Assembly: GCA_027728065.1 (NCBI GenBank)
Contig: JAQBVO010000002.1
Location: forward strand, 62,001-126,000
DNA: 64,000 bases
DNA from: Actinomycetota bacterium
GTDB taxonomy: Bacteria > Actinomycetota > Actinomycetes > Nanopelagicales > Nanopelagicaceae
Direction: 5' to 3'
Below, in pieces: positions 49,334 through 58,654 of this stretch; position 1 is the first letter of the stretch, and each line of letters starts with the position of its first letter. Under the pieces are notes generated by a model. That model saw only the letters and a list, made by a program, of their open reading frames with translations, did not search any database and was not told the origin of the DNA. Both the position numbers and the translations under genes were made by a program.

Positions 49334-50940
49334 GATAATAATTCCTTTAGTGGTGCTCGTAATTGATCTAAAATAATCTGCGCGCGCTTTGCATCTTTTT
49401 CAATAACCTCAATGTAACACTTCAGCGTTGTCTCGGTTCCACTGGGGCGAATAATGATGCGGGTTGTACCATCTAACCAGATGCGCAGACCATCAGTTGC
49501 TGGTAAATCATCGGTTGGATGTGATAAATCCTCGATAGCAGTAACAGCGTGGCCGGCGATTTCTTGTGGGGGATTAGTGCGCATATTGCCCATGATGATT
49601 CCAACCTGGGATAGATCAGTTAAGCGGATTGATATCTGTTCAGTTGCATGAAAGCCATCTCTGGCCCAGATCTCATCGAGCAAATCTAGAAGTGTTTTAC
49701 CCGCAGCCGCTAAGTCAGTAGCGATCTGAGCAATTTTTATCGCTGCAGATATTCCATCTTTATCGTTGACAGTAATCGCATCAACGGCATAACCAAGTGC
49801 CTCTTCATAGCCAAAGGTCAATCCATCAATCTTTGTTAACCATTTAAAGCCGGTAAGTGTCTGTTTAAACTCTAAGTTATAGTGCGCCGCTATCTTGCTC
49901 AGAATCCTTGAAGAGACAATTGAATTTGCCAGAACTCCTTTTTTAGTAGTGCGCGCAATAGATTCGCCAAAGATTGCTCCTAATTCATCTCCGCGCAGTA
50001 TTCGCCAACCAGTAATTGGGTCCTTGAGCGCTACGGCGCATCTATCGGCATCGGGATCATTGGCAATTACTAAATCTGCATTGCATGCACGTGCAGTTTC
50101 AAGAGCTAAATCGATCGCACCTGGCTCTTCAGGGTTAGGAAATGCCAGCGTTGGAAAATCTGGATCAGGTTGAGCCTGAGCATCTACTAAAATCGGTGCA
50201 GGAAAGCCCGCACGCTCAAAAACTTTCAAAAGAGTTTTAGTACCAACACCATGCATTGCGGTGTAGACAATCTTTAACTCTCCGGGTTTGCTGGCAATAG
50301 CAGCCGTAATATCCACATATTTCTCAATAATCGCCTCGTCAACAATGCTCCACTGCTCACCGCGTGGATAACTAGCAAGAGTTGTAATGGCATCAATGTG
50401 TGTGGCAATCCAGATATCGGTCGGAGAAACTATTTGAGATCCCCGATAGTAAATTCCATCGACAGTGCCGCCTAGATAAACTTTGTAACCATTATCTTCT
50501 CTTGGGTTATGGCTAGCCGTAATCATGATTCCAACATCGCACTTCAACTCATTGGTTGCAAAGGCTAAGATTGGCGTAGGAAGCGGCCGAGGTAGAACAT
50601 AAACGCTCATTCCCGCACCACTCATAATCTGCGCGGTTTCGATGGTGAAATCCTCTGAGCCATAACGTGCATCGCGTCCAATAACGACTGATTTTAAACT
50701 GTGCTCTTTCATATATACAGCGATCGCAGCTGCTGTGCGACCGACAACTGCGCGATTCATGCCCGATGGGCCAGGCCGCACTGGCCCACGCAGACCTGCA
50801 GTACCAAAGGATAGGAACCCGCTGAAGGATCGCCGTAGCTCTACTTCGTTATCTGTATCAAGCCAGAGTTGTAACTGCGCCGCCGTTGATGGATCTGGAT
50901 CATCGGCGATCCATGCTCGTACTTGGCTGTATAGATCCAT
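49330..50940 (-). CDS. pmmB: phospho-sugar mutase (phosphopentomutase-like, PmmB type)
   Basis: This belongs to the alpha-D-phosphohexomutase superfamily, 536 residues. The phosphoserine loop is MITASHNPREDNGYK near residue 137, the metal loop ANDPDADRCAV near 292, the sugar loop GYEEALGY near 371 and the phosphate-binding RPSGTETTLK near 501. Its place between punA and deoC implies conversion of (deoxy)ribose-1-phosphate to the 5-phosphate. Other Actinobacteria also pair this gene with a purine nucleoside phosphorylase. A phosphohexose substrate is the alternative. Confidence 0.88.
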   Translation of the reverse strand: MDLYSQVRAWIADDPDPSTAAQLQLWLDTDNEVELRRSFSGFLSFGTAGLRGPVRPGPSGMNRAVVGRTAAAIAVYMKEHSLKSVVIGRDARYGSEDFTIETAQIMSGAGMSVYVLPRPLPTPILAFATNELKCDVGIMITASHNPREDNGYKVYLGGTVDGIYYRGSQIVSPTDIWIATHIDAITTLASYPRGEQWSIVDEAIIEKYVDITAAIASKPGELKIVYTAMHGVGTKTLLKVFERAGFPAPILVDAQAQPDPDFPTLAFPNPEEPGAIDLALETARACNADLVIANDPDADRCAVALKDPITGWRILRGDELGAIFGESIARTTKKGVLANSIVSSRILSKIAAHYNLEFKQTLTGFKWLTKIDGLTFGYEEALGYAVDAITVNDKDGISAAIKIAQIATDLAAAGKTLLDLLDEIWARDGFHATEQISIRLTDLSQVGIIMGNMRTNPPQEIAGHAVTAIEDLSHPTDDLPATDGLRIWLDGTTRIIIRPSGTETTLKCYIEVIEKDAKRAQIILDQLRAPLKELLS

Positions 50941-50944
50941 GTTT

Positions 50945-51775
50945 TTAGAATAACTTTGGAATTACACCTTTAAGAAGTGCGCCCATACGATCAGCGGCAG
51001 CCTTACCTGCAGCGATAACCTCTTCATGGTTGAGTTTTTCACCAGTTACTCCGGCCGCTGCATTTGTCACTAATGAGATTCCTAAGATCTCTGCACCTAG
51101 TGCATGTGCTGCAATGGCCTCAGGCACGGTAGACATTCCAACTAAATCTGCGCCCATGGTGCGCATCATGTGAATCTCTGCAGGGGTCTCATAGGTTGGC
51201 CCGCGCCAGTGAACGTAGACACCTTCATCAAGAGTTGGGTCCTGTTGCTTAACAATGGCACGGATTCGCTTGCTGTAGAGATCGGTTAAGTCTAGGAAAG
51301 TTGCACCAGATAATGGAGAGACGGAGGTTAATGAGATGTGATCGCGGATTAAAACGGGCTGTCCGACCGAGAACTTAGGATTGATACCACCACAGGCATT
51401 TGTCAGGATGACAATTTTGCATCCAGCTTTAACTGCCGTGCGAACGCTATGGACAACGGGTTCGACACCCTTGCCTTCATATAAATGTGTACGTCCTAAA
51501 AATACAAGTGCATTAACTCTCTTTCCAGCCGCTTCAATAGCGTATGAACGGACTTTTCCTGAGTGCCCTTCAACTGTAGGTGGTTGGAATCCAGTTAACT
51601 CTGCCGCGTTACATTCGTATAAAGCTGTGCCAAGTGCATCAACTGCGCTAACCCAACCCGAACCCATAATTAGTGCGACATCGTGAGATGCAACGCCAGT
51701 GCGTTTGATAATTTCGGCGGCGGCTGCAGTTGCACACGCTAGTGGATCGCTATAGAGAAGTTCGCTCGATTTCAT
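50945..51775 (-). CDS. punA: purine nucleoside phosphorylase
   Basis: This trimeric-type PNP splits inosine or guanosine (and deoxy forms) with phosphate. Motifs are [14 protein letters not shown] near residue 35, [10 protein letters not shown] near 69, [11 protein letters not shown] near 93, [12 protein letters not shown] near 126, and [14 protein letters not shown] near 210. Length 276 is normal. Its start overlaps accA (ATGA), so salvage enzymes share an operon with acyl-CoA carboxylase genes. Confidence 0.95.
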   Translation of the reverse strand: MKSSELLYSDPLACATAAAAEIIKRTGVASHDVALIMGSGWVSAVDALGTALYECNAAELTGFQPPTVEGHSGKVRSYAIEAAGKRVNALVFLGRTHLYEGKGVEPVVHSVRTAVKAGCKIVILTNACGGINPKFSVGQPVLIRDHISLTSVSPLSGATFLDLTDLYSKRIRAIVKQQDPTLDEGVYVHWRGPTYETPAEIHMMRTMGADLVGMSTVPEAIAAHALGAEILGISLVTNAAAGVTGEKLNHEEVIAAGKAAADRMGALLKGVIPKLF

Positions 51776-53490
51776 GCGTTAATAATCTCACAAAGTATGG
51801 TTCCGCTAGAAACCGTGGCACCAATTACTACGGTGAGATTAGATATAACTCCAGATTTATGGGCCATCAGTGGCTGCTCCATCTTCATCGCCTCAAGAAT
51901 GATGATTAAATCGCCAACTTCAACGCTGGCACCGACTTCAACCGCTATTTTTACAACAGTGCCTTGCATCGGGCTAGTAAGAGCCGATTGCGCAGAGCCC
52001 CCGGCCATAGCGGCCTTAGCCCTATGGCGCTTAATAACGGGCTTTGGCGCATGCACCACAATCTCAAAGCGTTTTCCGTTTACCTCAGCGATTAAGTGCT
52101 CTGGTGCCATATGTGTTTGGAGCACTTGAGTTGTGGCAATAAATGCAGGTATGTTATTTATAAACTCGTTTTCAATGTAACTCGTATAAACTCTAAAATT
52201 CTCTGTAAATGCAGGGTCTTGCATAATGGCACGGTGGAAGGGCAGTGCAGTTGCTAAACCATCGACTGCAAACTCAGCCAGCGCTCGGCGTGAGCGTTCA
52301 ATAGCCTGCTTGCGAGTTGCACCAGTGACGATTAACTTGGCCAAGAGCGAATCAAAGTTTTCACCAATGGTGTCACCAGTAGTAAATCCCGCATCTACTC
52401 GTATACCTGGTCCTGTTGGAATAACCCAGTTCGTGATTCGACCCGGGGAAGGTAAAAATGAGCGCCCTGGATCTTCGCTGTTGATGCGAAACTCAATGGA
52501 ATGAGCTTTAATGATTGGATCATTGAATCCAAGTGGTTCACCCATTGCAATTCGAAACTGCTCGCGCACTAAATCGATACCAGTAACCTCTTCGCTCACT
52601 GGGTGTTCAACTTGTAGGCGCGTATTGACTTCAAGAAATGAGATTGTGCCATCGAGTCCAACTAGAAATTCGCAGGTTCCTGCACCGATATAGCCCGCCT
52701 CTTTCATAATCGCTTTGCTTGCGCGGTATAACTCTTTATTTTGCGCATCGGTTAAAAACGGTGCAGGTGCTTCCTCAACTAGTTTCTGATGACGACGCTG
52801 TAGCGAGCAGTCTCTTGTACTGACCACAACAGCGTGACCATCTTTATCAACTAGTACCTGTGTCTCAACGTGGCGGGGCTTATCTAAATAGCGCTCAACA
52901 AAACACTCACCGCGCCCAAACCCACTAATGGCTTCTCGCACTGCAGAGGCGAACAACTCTGGAATCTCCTGCATTGTTCGTGCAACCTTTAATCCGCGTC
53001 CACCGCCACCATGTACCGCTTTAATTGCAACTGGCAGACCATGCTCTTTAGCAAAAGCTGTGATCTGGCTATGACCTGCAACAGGTTCTAGAGTACCTGC
53101 AACTAAAGGCGCACCGACTTTTGCAGCGATTTTACGGGCTAAGACTTTATCTCCCAAGGCTCGAATTGCACTTGGCGGCGGTCCAATCCAAATCAATCCT
53201 GCATCGATTACAGATTGAGCAAAACCGGCGTTCTCCGATAAAAAGCCATAACCAGGATGAACGGCATCGGCACCTGATTCCAGGGCAATGGCAATAAGTT
53301 TTTCACCATTTAAATAAGTTTGAGTAGCCGTAGTGCCAGATAATGAATACGCCGCATCGGCCATACCTGTATGAATCGCGGTGCGATCCTCTTGTGAATA
53401 AACTGCAACACTTTCTAATCCATGGTCTCTGCATGCGCGGATTACACGAACTGCAATTTCTCCACGATTGGCAATCAGTACGCGCTTCAT
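51772..53490 (-). CDS. accA: acyl-CoA carboxylase alpha subunit (biotin carboxylase plus BCCP)
   Basis: This subunit carboxylates its own biotin using ATP and bicarbonate. The biotin carboxylase domain starts [20 protein letters not shown] and carries the glycine-rich [10 protein letters not shown] near residue 157 and [14 protein letters not shown] near 285. The C-terminal carrier domain has the biotin-accepting Lys in LEAMKMEQP, near residue 538. I use the ATG at 53490, which overlaps maf (ATGA); upstream codons are not family sequence. It serves AccD and AccE encoded upstream. Acetyl-, propionyl- or broader specificity is set by AccD. Confidence 0.95.
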   Translation of the reverse strand: MKRVLIANRGEIAVRVIRACRDHGLESVAVYSQEDRTAIHTGMADAAYSLSGTTATQTYLNGEKLIAIALESGADAVHPGYGFLSENAGFAQSVIDAGLIWIGPPPSAIRALGDKVLARKIAAKVGAPLVAGTLEPVAGHSQITAFAKEHGLPVAIKAVHGGGGRGLKVARTMQEIPELFASAVREAISGFGRGECFVERYLDKPRHVETQVLVDKDGHAVVVSTRDCSLQRRHQKLVEEAPAPFLTDAQNKELYRASKAIMKEAGYIGAGTCEFLVGLDGTISFLEVNTRLQVEHPVSEEVTGIDLVREQFRIAMGEPLGFNDPIIKAHSIEFRINSEDPGRSFLPSPGRITNWVIPTGPGIRVDAGFTTGDTIGENFDSLLAKLIVTGATRKQAIERSRRALAEFAVDGLATALPFHRAIMQDPAFTENFRVYTSYIENEFINNIPAFIATTQVLQTHMAPEHLIAEVNGKRFEIVVHAPKPVIKRHRAKAAMAGGSAQSALTSPMQGTVVKIAVEVGASVEVGDLIIILEAMKMEQPLMAHKSGVISNLTVVIGATVSSGTILCEIINA

Positions 53491-54089
53491 TTCATCGCCT
53501 TTACTTCTGGCCATGAATAACCGAGCTGGGCAAATGTCTTTCGAATAAGTGGCATCGAAATTCCAACAACGTTGGTGTAATCGCCCTCAATCGTGGGGAT
53601 GAATGGCGAGCTAAAACCATCAAGAGTAAAACCACCGGCGACATGAAGGGGCTCGCCACTGGCTACATAGTCACTAATTTCATCATCGCTCATCACATCA
53701 AAACTTACTTTCGTCGTCACAATACTAGAAATCTCTCGATCTTTAACGGTATCAATAATGCAGTGGCCCGTATGCAGTAAACCGCTATGCCCGGCAACGC
53801 GCTTTGCACGCTCGAATGCAATTTCGGGAGAGGCAGGTTTACCGAAGGATTCTCCCTGGAATTCAAAGGTGGAGTCGCAACCGATGATAATCGCTGGAAA
53901 ATCTACCTGTTTACAGATCGTGTGCGCCTTCATAATTGCAAGTGCAATGACCATATCTGATGGTGAGAGCGCATTGAAAAATAGGCTCTCTTCATCGACA
54001 TGACTGACCATAATTATCGGTGTTAAACCAGCCGATTCGAGTAAGGTTCGGCGCGATGACGATGCAGAAGCAAGGATAATCTTTGGCAT
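53487..54089 (-). CDS. maf: Maf-family nucleotide pyrophosphatase
   Basis: Maf proteins hydrolyse non-canonical or modified nucleoside triphosphates (house-cleaning). The start [21 protein letters not shown] is the hallmark loop. It is followed by HVDEES near residue 30, [10 protein letters not shown] near 66 and [12 protein letters not shown] near 77. The ATG at 54089 is chosen by family alignment and lies 8 bases after accE; a TTG at 54116 would overlap accE. The accD-accE-maf-accA order is typical of Actinobacteria. Confidence 0.92.
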   Translation of the reverse strand: MPKIILASASSSRRTLLESAGLTPIIMVSHVDEESLFFNALSPSDMVIALAIMKAHTICKQVDFPAIIIGCDSTFEFQGESFGKPASPEIAFERAKRVAGHSGLLHTGHCIIDTVKDREISSIVTTKVSFDVMSDDEISDYVASGEPLHVAGGFTLDGFSSPFIPTIEGDYTNVVGISMPLIRKTFAQLGYSWPEVKAMK

Positions 54090-54096
54090 CGAGGAT

Positions 54097-54276
54097 TTAA
54101 TTGGCTTTACGGCCAAAGCGCAGGTTATTGCTCAATGGTTTACGTAACTGCGCAAGCCCGAACTTGCTTTTTCGTATTACTGGTACCAACTCTTCACGTT
54201 TGTGCAGCGCCATTGCATGCTCGATTGCAATTAACTCTTCGGGGGTGGCTTCACCCTTTACAATTAAAAACTCCAT
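54097..54276 (-). CDS. accE: acyl-CoA carboxylase epsilon subunit AccE
   Basis: This is a 59-codon gene. It starts [20 protein letters not shown], continues ELVPVIRKSKFGLAQLRKPL and ends GRKAN. The KGEATPEELIAI opening and the LRKPL near the end match the small epsilon subunits that bridge and stimulate actinobacterial acyl-CoA carboxylases. The ATG overlaps the accD stop by one base (TAATG), and maf follows 7 bases later. Position and motif agree, so confidence is high despite the size. Confidence 0.9.
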   Translation of the reverse strand: MEFLIVKGEATPEELIAIEHAMALHKREELVPVIRKSKFGLAQLRKPLSNNLRFGRKAN

Positions 54277-55847
54277 TACAGCGGAATATTTCCATGCTTG
54301 CGCGCTGGCAAAGTATCACGCTTAGTTTTCAACGTTCTAAATGCCTTTGTTATGTAGGCACGTGATTGATTTGGTTCGATAACCGTATCAATCGTTCCTC
54401 GTTCTGAAGCTAAATAAGGATTGGCTAATGATTCGTTATATTCATTAATGAGGTCGGCACGCTTACCAACAGGATCTTTAGTATCGGCCAACTCTTTACG
54501 GTAGAGGATATTGACAGCGCCCGCAGCGCCCATGACTGCAATCTCTGCACTTGGCCATGCAAAGTTAATATCACTGCCTAGATACTTAGAGCCCATAACG
54601 ATAAACGCACCACCGTAAGCTTTGCGAGTAATAAGGGTGACAAGCGGCACAGATGCTTCGGCATAGGCATAAAGCAGCTTTGCACCACGGCGGATAATGC
54701 CATCCCACTCCTGTTCGGTACCAGGTAAGAATCCAGGTACATCTACGAGGGTAAGAATTGGAATACCAAATGCATCGCAGAAGCGCAGGAAGCGCGCCGC
54801 TTTTTCACTTGAGTTAATATCTAAAGTGCCAGCTAGTTGTAATGGTTGATTAGCAATGATTCCAATGGATTCGCCCTCAATACGCGCAAAGCCAACGATG
54901 ATATTTGGTGCATAAAGAGCATGAACTTCAAGGAACTCACTCTCGTCAACTAGTGCTTGAATTAGAACCTTCATGTCATATGGCTGATTTGTATTATCGG
55001 GAATCAAAGTATCGAGTAAGACATCTGAAGCCTTTTGATCTAGAGACTGCGTGGGTGGCAGGTGTGGGGTGCTGTCCATATTGTTCGATGGTAGATATGA
55101 GAGCAGCGCTTTAACATAATCAATCGCATCAGCCTCATTCTCAGCCAAGTAGTGCGAGTTGCCTGTCTTAGTGTTGTGTGTGCGCGCACCACCGAGGGCT
55201 TCCATATCTACTTCTTCGCCAGTGACTGTTTTAATAACATCGGGACCGGTAATAAACATATGTGATGTCTCATTTACCATCACGATAAAGTCAGTAAGTG
55301 CTGGTGAGTATGCAGAGCCACCAGCGCAGGGGCCTAGGATCAATGAAATCTGAGGGATAACACCAGATGAACGAGCATTAAGGCGAAAGATTTTGCCGTA
55401 ACCAGATAGAGATGCAACACCCTCCTGGATTCTGGCACCACCTGAGTCGTTGATTCCGATAAGCGGGATTCCACTCTTTAGTGCAAAGGCTGCGATCTTG
55501 ACGATTTTCTCTGCATGCACCTCACCGAGTGAGCCGCCCATGATTGTAAAGTCCTGTGAGTACAAAGCTATTGGGCGAGCATCCACGGTAGCCGTTCCGA
55601 TGACAACACCATCACCGTAGGGGCGGTTCTTTTCCATGCCGAACTGAGTTGAACGATGGCGGGCAAACTCATCGATCTCGGTAAATGAACCCTCATCGAC
55701 GAGCATCTCAATGCGCTCGCGTGCAGTCTTCTTTCCCTTGGCATGTTGCTTGTCGACGGCACGCGCTGAACCGGCATGAATTGCCTCTTCGACTCGTGCG
55801 CGTAGATCTTGGATTTTTCCAGCAGTTGTATTCAGATCACGGCTCAT
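54276..55847 (-). CDS. accD: acyl-CoA carboxylase beta subunit (carboxyltransferase)
   Basis: AccD transfers carboxyl from biotin to acyl-CoA, giving malonyl- or methylmalonyl-CoA. The 523-residue protein has the family's two crotonase-like halves. These show [19 protein letters not shown] near residue 37, a [12 protein letters not shown] region near 103, [16 protein letters not shown] near 173, and [13 protein letters not shown] plus [13 protein letters not shown] in the second half. It heads the accD-accE-maf-accA operon and is divergent from birA. Its ATG lies 6 bases from TACCGT, predicting a leaderless mRNA. Confidence 0.95.
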   Translation of the reverse strand: MSRDLNTTAGKIQDLRARVEEAIHAGSARAVDKQHAKGKKTARERIEMLVDEGSFTEIDEFARHRSTQFGMEKNRPYGDGVVIGTATVDARPIALYSQDFTIMGGSLGEVHAEKIVKIAAFALKSGIPLIGINDSGGARIQEGVASLSGYGKIFRLNARSSGVIPQISLILGPCAGGSAYSPALTDFIVMVNETSHMFITGPDVIKTVTGEEVDMEALGGARTHNTKTGNSHYLAENEADAIDYVKALLSYLPSNNMDSTPHLPPTQSLDQKASDVLLDTLIPDNTNQPYDMKVLIQALVDESEFLEVHALYAPNIIVGFARIEGESIGIIANQPLQLAGTLDINSSEKAARFLRFCDAFGIPILTLVDVPGFLPGTEQEWDGIIRRGAKLLYAYAEASVPLVTLITRKAYGGAFIVMGSKYLGSDINFAWPSAEIAVMGAAGAVNILYRKELADTKDPVGKRADLINEYNESLANPYLASERGTIDTVIEPNQSRAYITKAFRTLKTKRDTLPARKHGNIPL

Positions 55848-55852
55848 GCCCC

Positions 55853-55859
55853 TACGGTA
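55853..55859. promoter_or_regulatory. overlapping bidirectional -10 TACGGTA (accD / birA)
   Basis: The start codons are 18 bases apart, the same as at rbsK/nucleoside hydrolase. TACGGT (plus) ends 7 bases before the birA GTG, and TACCGT (minus) ends 6 bases before the accD ATG. The two hexamers share the same 7 bp. Confidence 0.6.
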
Positions 55860-55865
55860 CTAGGC

Positions 55866-56624
55866 GTGGAGATAGAAATGCTAAGCAGGCCCCTTGATGC
55901 TTGCATCATCAATGCGGCGCTGACCCGGTACTGGCGAGTAAGCGTGGTTGAACTCACGGTATCAACTCAGAGCGATTTAGTGGAGTTAGCACGTCAGGGC
56001 AGTGCACGCGTAGGAGATGTAATAGCCGCTGAATATCAAAGTGGCGGACGTGGTCGCTTAATGCGAAGCTTTAGCGCACCGCCATCTAGCGCTCTTTTGT
56101 TTTCTCTCTATATTCAACCGCAGCGAAGCCGTAATGATTGGGGATGGATTCCGCTCATTGCCGGCGTAAGCGTTGCTCAATCTTTATCAGAATTTAAGGC
56201 AGAATTAAAATGGCCTAATGATATTTTAATAAAAGATAAAAAAGTATCGGGGCTTATTGTAGAAGCCGTTGGCGATGGAATTGTCATCGGAATTGGAATT
56301 AATGCTGCTATGAGGCCATCCCAACTTCCAGTACCAAGTGCGACATCTCTCTTCATTGAAGGTGCAAAAAATGTAACCCGTAACAAGTTATTAACTGATC
56401 TCCTAAGAATATTTGAAAACAACTTTACAAAGTGGGATAGTGGCAGTGATGATATAAGTCAGAGCTATCTAGATCTCAGCGCCACAATTGGGCGTCGGGT
56501 TCAAGTGCAATACCCAGATGGGCGTATCGAAAGCGATATAGCTGCAGCCATTAGTAGTGCAGGTGAGTTAGTGCTGGCCAACGGCTCTCATGTTCAAGCC
56601 GCTAACATAGTTCATCTACGATAA
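55866..56624 (+). CDS. birA: biotin--[acetyl-CoA-carboxylase] ligase BirA
   Basis: BirA attaches biotin to the Lys of the AccA carrier domain via biotinyl-AMP. The biotin-binding GGRGRLMRSFSAP near residue 60, the LKWPNDILIKDKKVSGLIVEA segment (hallmark WPNDI) near 115, and GIGINA near 142 are clear. There is no N-terminal DNA-binding domain, so it is a non-repressor type. The GTG at 55866 is chosen because TACGGT lies 7 bases upstream; an ATG at 55878 is the alternative. Confidence 0.92.
   Translation: MEIEMLSRPLDACIINAALTRYWRVSVVELTVSTQSDLVELARQGSARVGDVIAAEYQSGGRGRLMRSFSAPPSSALLFSLYIQPQRSRNDWGWIPLIAGVSVAQSLSEFKAELKWPNDILIKDKKVSGLIVEAVGDGIVIGIGINAAMRPSQLPVPSATSLFIEGAKNVTRNKLLTDLLRIFENNFTKWDSGSDDISQSYLDLSATIGRRVQVQYPDGRIESDIAAAISSAGELVLANGSHVQAANIVHLR
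56617..56622 (+). promoter_or_regulatory. -10-like TACGAT for leaderless purK
   Basis: TACGAT lies 6 bases before the purK GTG, inside the end of birA, and there is no Shine-Dalgarno site. Confidence 0.5.
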
Positions 56625-56628
56625 TCCC

Positions 56629-57741
56629 GTGAGCGATTTTTTCCCTACCGTTGGCATCATCGGTGCCGGTCAACTCGCCCGAATGAGTGTCTCACCTGCG
56701 GCAGAGCTCGGAATAAATCTTCTTCTGTTAGCACAGCATTCCAACGATAGCGGGGCACAGGTCGCAAACTATATCGTTGGTGATTGTTCAGACATCGATA
56801 CTGTTCTTGCATTCGCTAAGAAATGTGATGTCATCACATTTGAGCACGAGCTAATTCCATTAACCGTCATTAAGGCCCTTGAATCTGCAGGCGTAGTAGT
56901 TAGGCCAAGCTCTGGTGCATTTATATATTCCCAAGATAAGGCTAAAATGCGCCAGCGCTTAAGTAAATTCCCAGCGCCAAAATCAACTGTTGTTACGAGT
57001 AGCAAAGGGGTAATTCAATATCCATTGATTGCTAAGGCTATTTGCGGGGGATATGACGGTCGTGGAGTATGGAGAATTGATTCGGAAAAAGCGCTCAGTG
57101 ATCTTATTGCTAAGTTAGGGAAAGTTCTCATTGAAGAGCTCATTGAATTTGATTACGAGATTGCAGTAATGGTGGCACGTTCGCCCCATGGCCAAGCCAG
57201 CACGTGGGCACCAACACAGACAGTACAGACAGATGGAATTTGTACAATGACAGTTACACCTGCGCCAGAGTTAAGCCAAGAGTTAAGTGCAAAAGCGCAG
57301 AAGTTAGCATTAGATATCGCACAAGAGGTTGGCGTTGTTGGTGTGATGGCAGTTGAGATATTTGTAAAAGGTGAGCAATTATTTATCAATGAACTTGCCA
57401 TGCGCCCTCACAACTCGGCCCACTGGACGATTGAAGGCGCGCTTACATCTCAGTTTGAGCAGCACCTACGTGCAGTTTTAGATTTACCACTTGGTGATCC
57501 ATCTATGATGGCGCCGGTAGTGGTTATGGGCAATATTCTTGGATCGAGCAAAGTAGATATGTATCGACCATATCTGCACCTTATGGCGCGCAACCCAGCC
57601 TTAAAATTCCACCACTATAAGAAAGATGTGCGTCCAGGTCGCAAGATAGGCCATGTCAATCTCTTAGGCGATGAGGTCGTAGAATTGACCCGCGAAGTCC
57701 AGCACGCCCTAGATTACATGAGTGGAGAAGTCGATGAGTGA
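56629..57741 (+). CDS. purK: 5-(carboxyamino)imidazole ribonucleotide synthase PurK
   Basis: PurK is the ATP-grasp enzyme that carboxylates AIR to N5-CAIR. The dinucleotide-like [11 protein letters not shown] opens the protein. The ATP-grasp core shows [13 protein letters not shown] near residue 134 and [24 protein letters not shown] (last residues the hallmark) near 240-263. Length 370 is normal. The GTG start has a -10-like element 6 bases upstream. It overlaps purE by 8 bases. Confidence 0.95.
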   Translation: MSDFFPTVGIIGAGQLARMSVSPAAELGINLLLLAQHSNDSGAQVANYIVGDCSDIDTVLAFAKKCDVITFEHELIPLTVIKALESAGVVVRPSSGAFIYSQDKAKMRQRLSKFPAPKSTVVTSSKGVIQYPLIAKAICGGYDGRGVWRIDSEKALSDLIAKLGKVLIEELIEFDYEIAVMVARSPHGQASTWAPTQTVQTDGICTMTVTPAPELSQELSAKAQKLALDIAQEVGVVGVMAVEIFVKGEQLFINELAMRPHNSAHWTIEGALTSQFEQHLRAVLDLPLGDPSMMAPVVVMGNILGSSKVDMYRPYLHLMARNPALKFHHYKKDVRPGRKIGHVNLLGDEVVELTREVQHALDYMSGEVDE

Positions 57742-58240
57742 TGTTTCAATAATCATGGGATCAGACTCTGATTGGCCCATCATGGAAGAGGCCGCTAAAA
57801 CTTTGGAGCAGTTAGGAATCTCCTATGATGCCGATGTTGTTTCAGCCCATCGAATGCCGCTTGAAATGGTGGAGTTTGCACAAAAGGCGCTAGCTAACGG
57901 CTACAAAGTAATAATCGCTGGCGCAGGTGGTGCCGCACATTTACCAGGCATGATTGCATCCCTGACAACACTGCCCGTCATAGGTGTCCCGATTGCGCTG
58001 GAAAACTTTGATGGAATGGATTCATTACTTTCAATTGTGCAGATGCCGGCAGGAGTTCCCGTTGCAACGGTAGGTGTTGGAAATGCTAAAAACGCTGCCC
58101 TCTTGGCTGTAAGGATTTTAGGAATCGCCGACTCTGCCATATCGGCAAAGGTAAGTAAGGGCTTAGAGGAGATTAACGCCGAAGCAAAGGCAAAGGGTGC
58201 GAACTTAATATCTCGCCGAAACCAAAAGACTGGCTTCTAA
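57734..58240 (+). CDS. purE: N5-carboxyaminoimidazole ribonucleotide mutase PurE
   Basis: PurE converts N5-CAIR to CAIR. The class I signature [15 protein letters not shown] lies near residue 6, with SAHRMP near 40 and [13 protein letters not shown] near 69. Length 168 is normal. I use the ATG at 57734, overlapping purK by 8 bases; a GTG at 57722 would only extend into purK. Its stop abuts the convergent CoA-binding gene with no gap. Confidence 0.95.
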   Translation: MSDVSIIMGSDSDWPIMEEAAKTLEQLGISYDADVVSAHRMPLEMVEFAQKALANGYKVIIAGAGGAAHLPGMIASLTTLPVIGVPIALENFDGMDSLLSIVQMPAGVPVATVGVGNAKNAALLAVRILGIADSAISAKVSKGLEEINAEAKAKGANLISRRNQKTGF

Positions 58241-58654
58241 TTAGCGAGTTCGATATTCAATAGCTGGACAACGATTCATTACCGTCATCAGACCAGCGGC
58301 TTGGGCTCTAGAAACTGCAGCTTCATCGATCACATCCAGTTGTAGCCATACCGCTTTAGCACCGATTGCAATGGCCTCATCGACGACCTTTCCAACTAAG
58401 GACGAGTTTACAAAACAGTCAACGACATCGACTTGTATAGGTATCTCACCCAGGCTCTTATAGCCAATCTGCCCATGCACAACTTCGGCGCGGGGATAGA
58501 CGGGGATAATGTGGTGGCCCTTATCCTGCAATAACTTTGCTACACCAAATGCCGCGCGATCGGGATTATTACCAAGGCCCACAACTGCCCACACCTTCAT
58601 AGCAAGGAGGGTATCGATTACTTCGCTCTGGTTAATTAGTGCGCCCCAATGCAT
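58241..58654 (-). CDS. CoA-binding domain protein (YccU-like)
   Basis: This is a small Rossmann-fold protein of the CoA_binding superfamily. The opening KVWAVVGLGNNPDRAAFGVAK, GHHIIPVYP, and the later GAKAVWLQLDV and MNRCPAIEY segments (the last containing a conserved Cys) are typical of the YccU type. I place the start at ATG 58654, inside the end of the UDP-glucose dehydrogenase gene; other in-frame starts exist on both sides. The cellular role of the family is unclear. Confidence 0.8.
   Translation of the reverse strand: MHWGALINQSEVIDTLLAMKVWAVVGLGNNPDRAAFGVAKLLQDKGHHIIPVYPRAEVVHGQIGYKSLGEIPIQVDVVDCFVNSSLVGKVVDEAIAIGAKAVWLQLDVIDEAAVSRAQAAGLMTVMNRCPAIEYRTR

Noticed and set aside
51772-55847. 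Propionyl-CoA carboxylase as a definite assignment for AccA/AccD
   Set aside because: Acetyl- and propionyl-CoA carboxylases of Actinobacteria cannot be told apart confidently by eye, so only acyl-CoA carboxylase is called.
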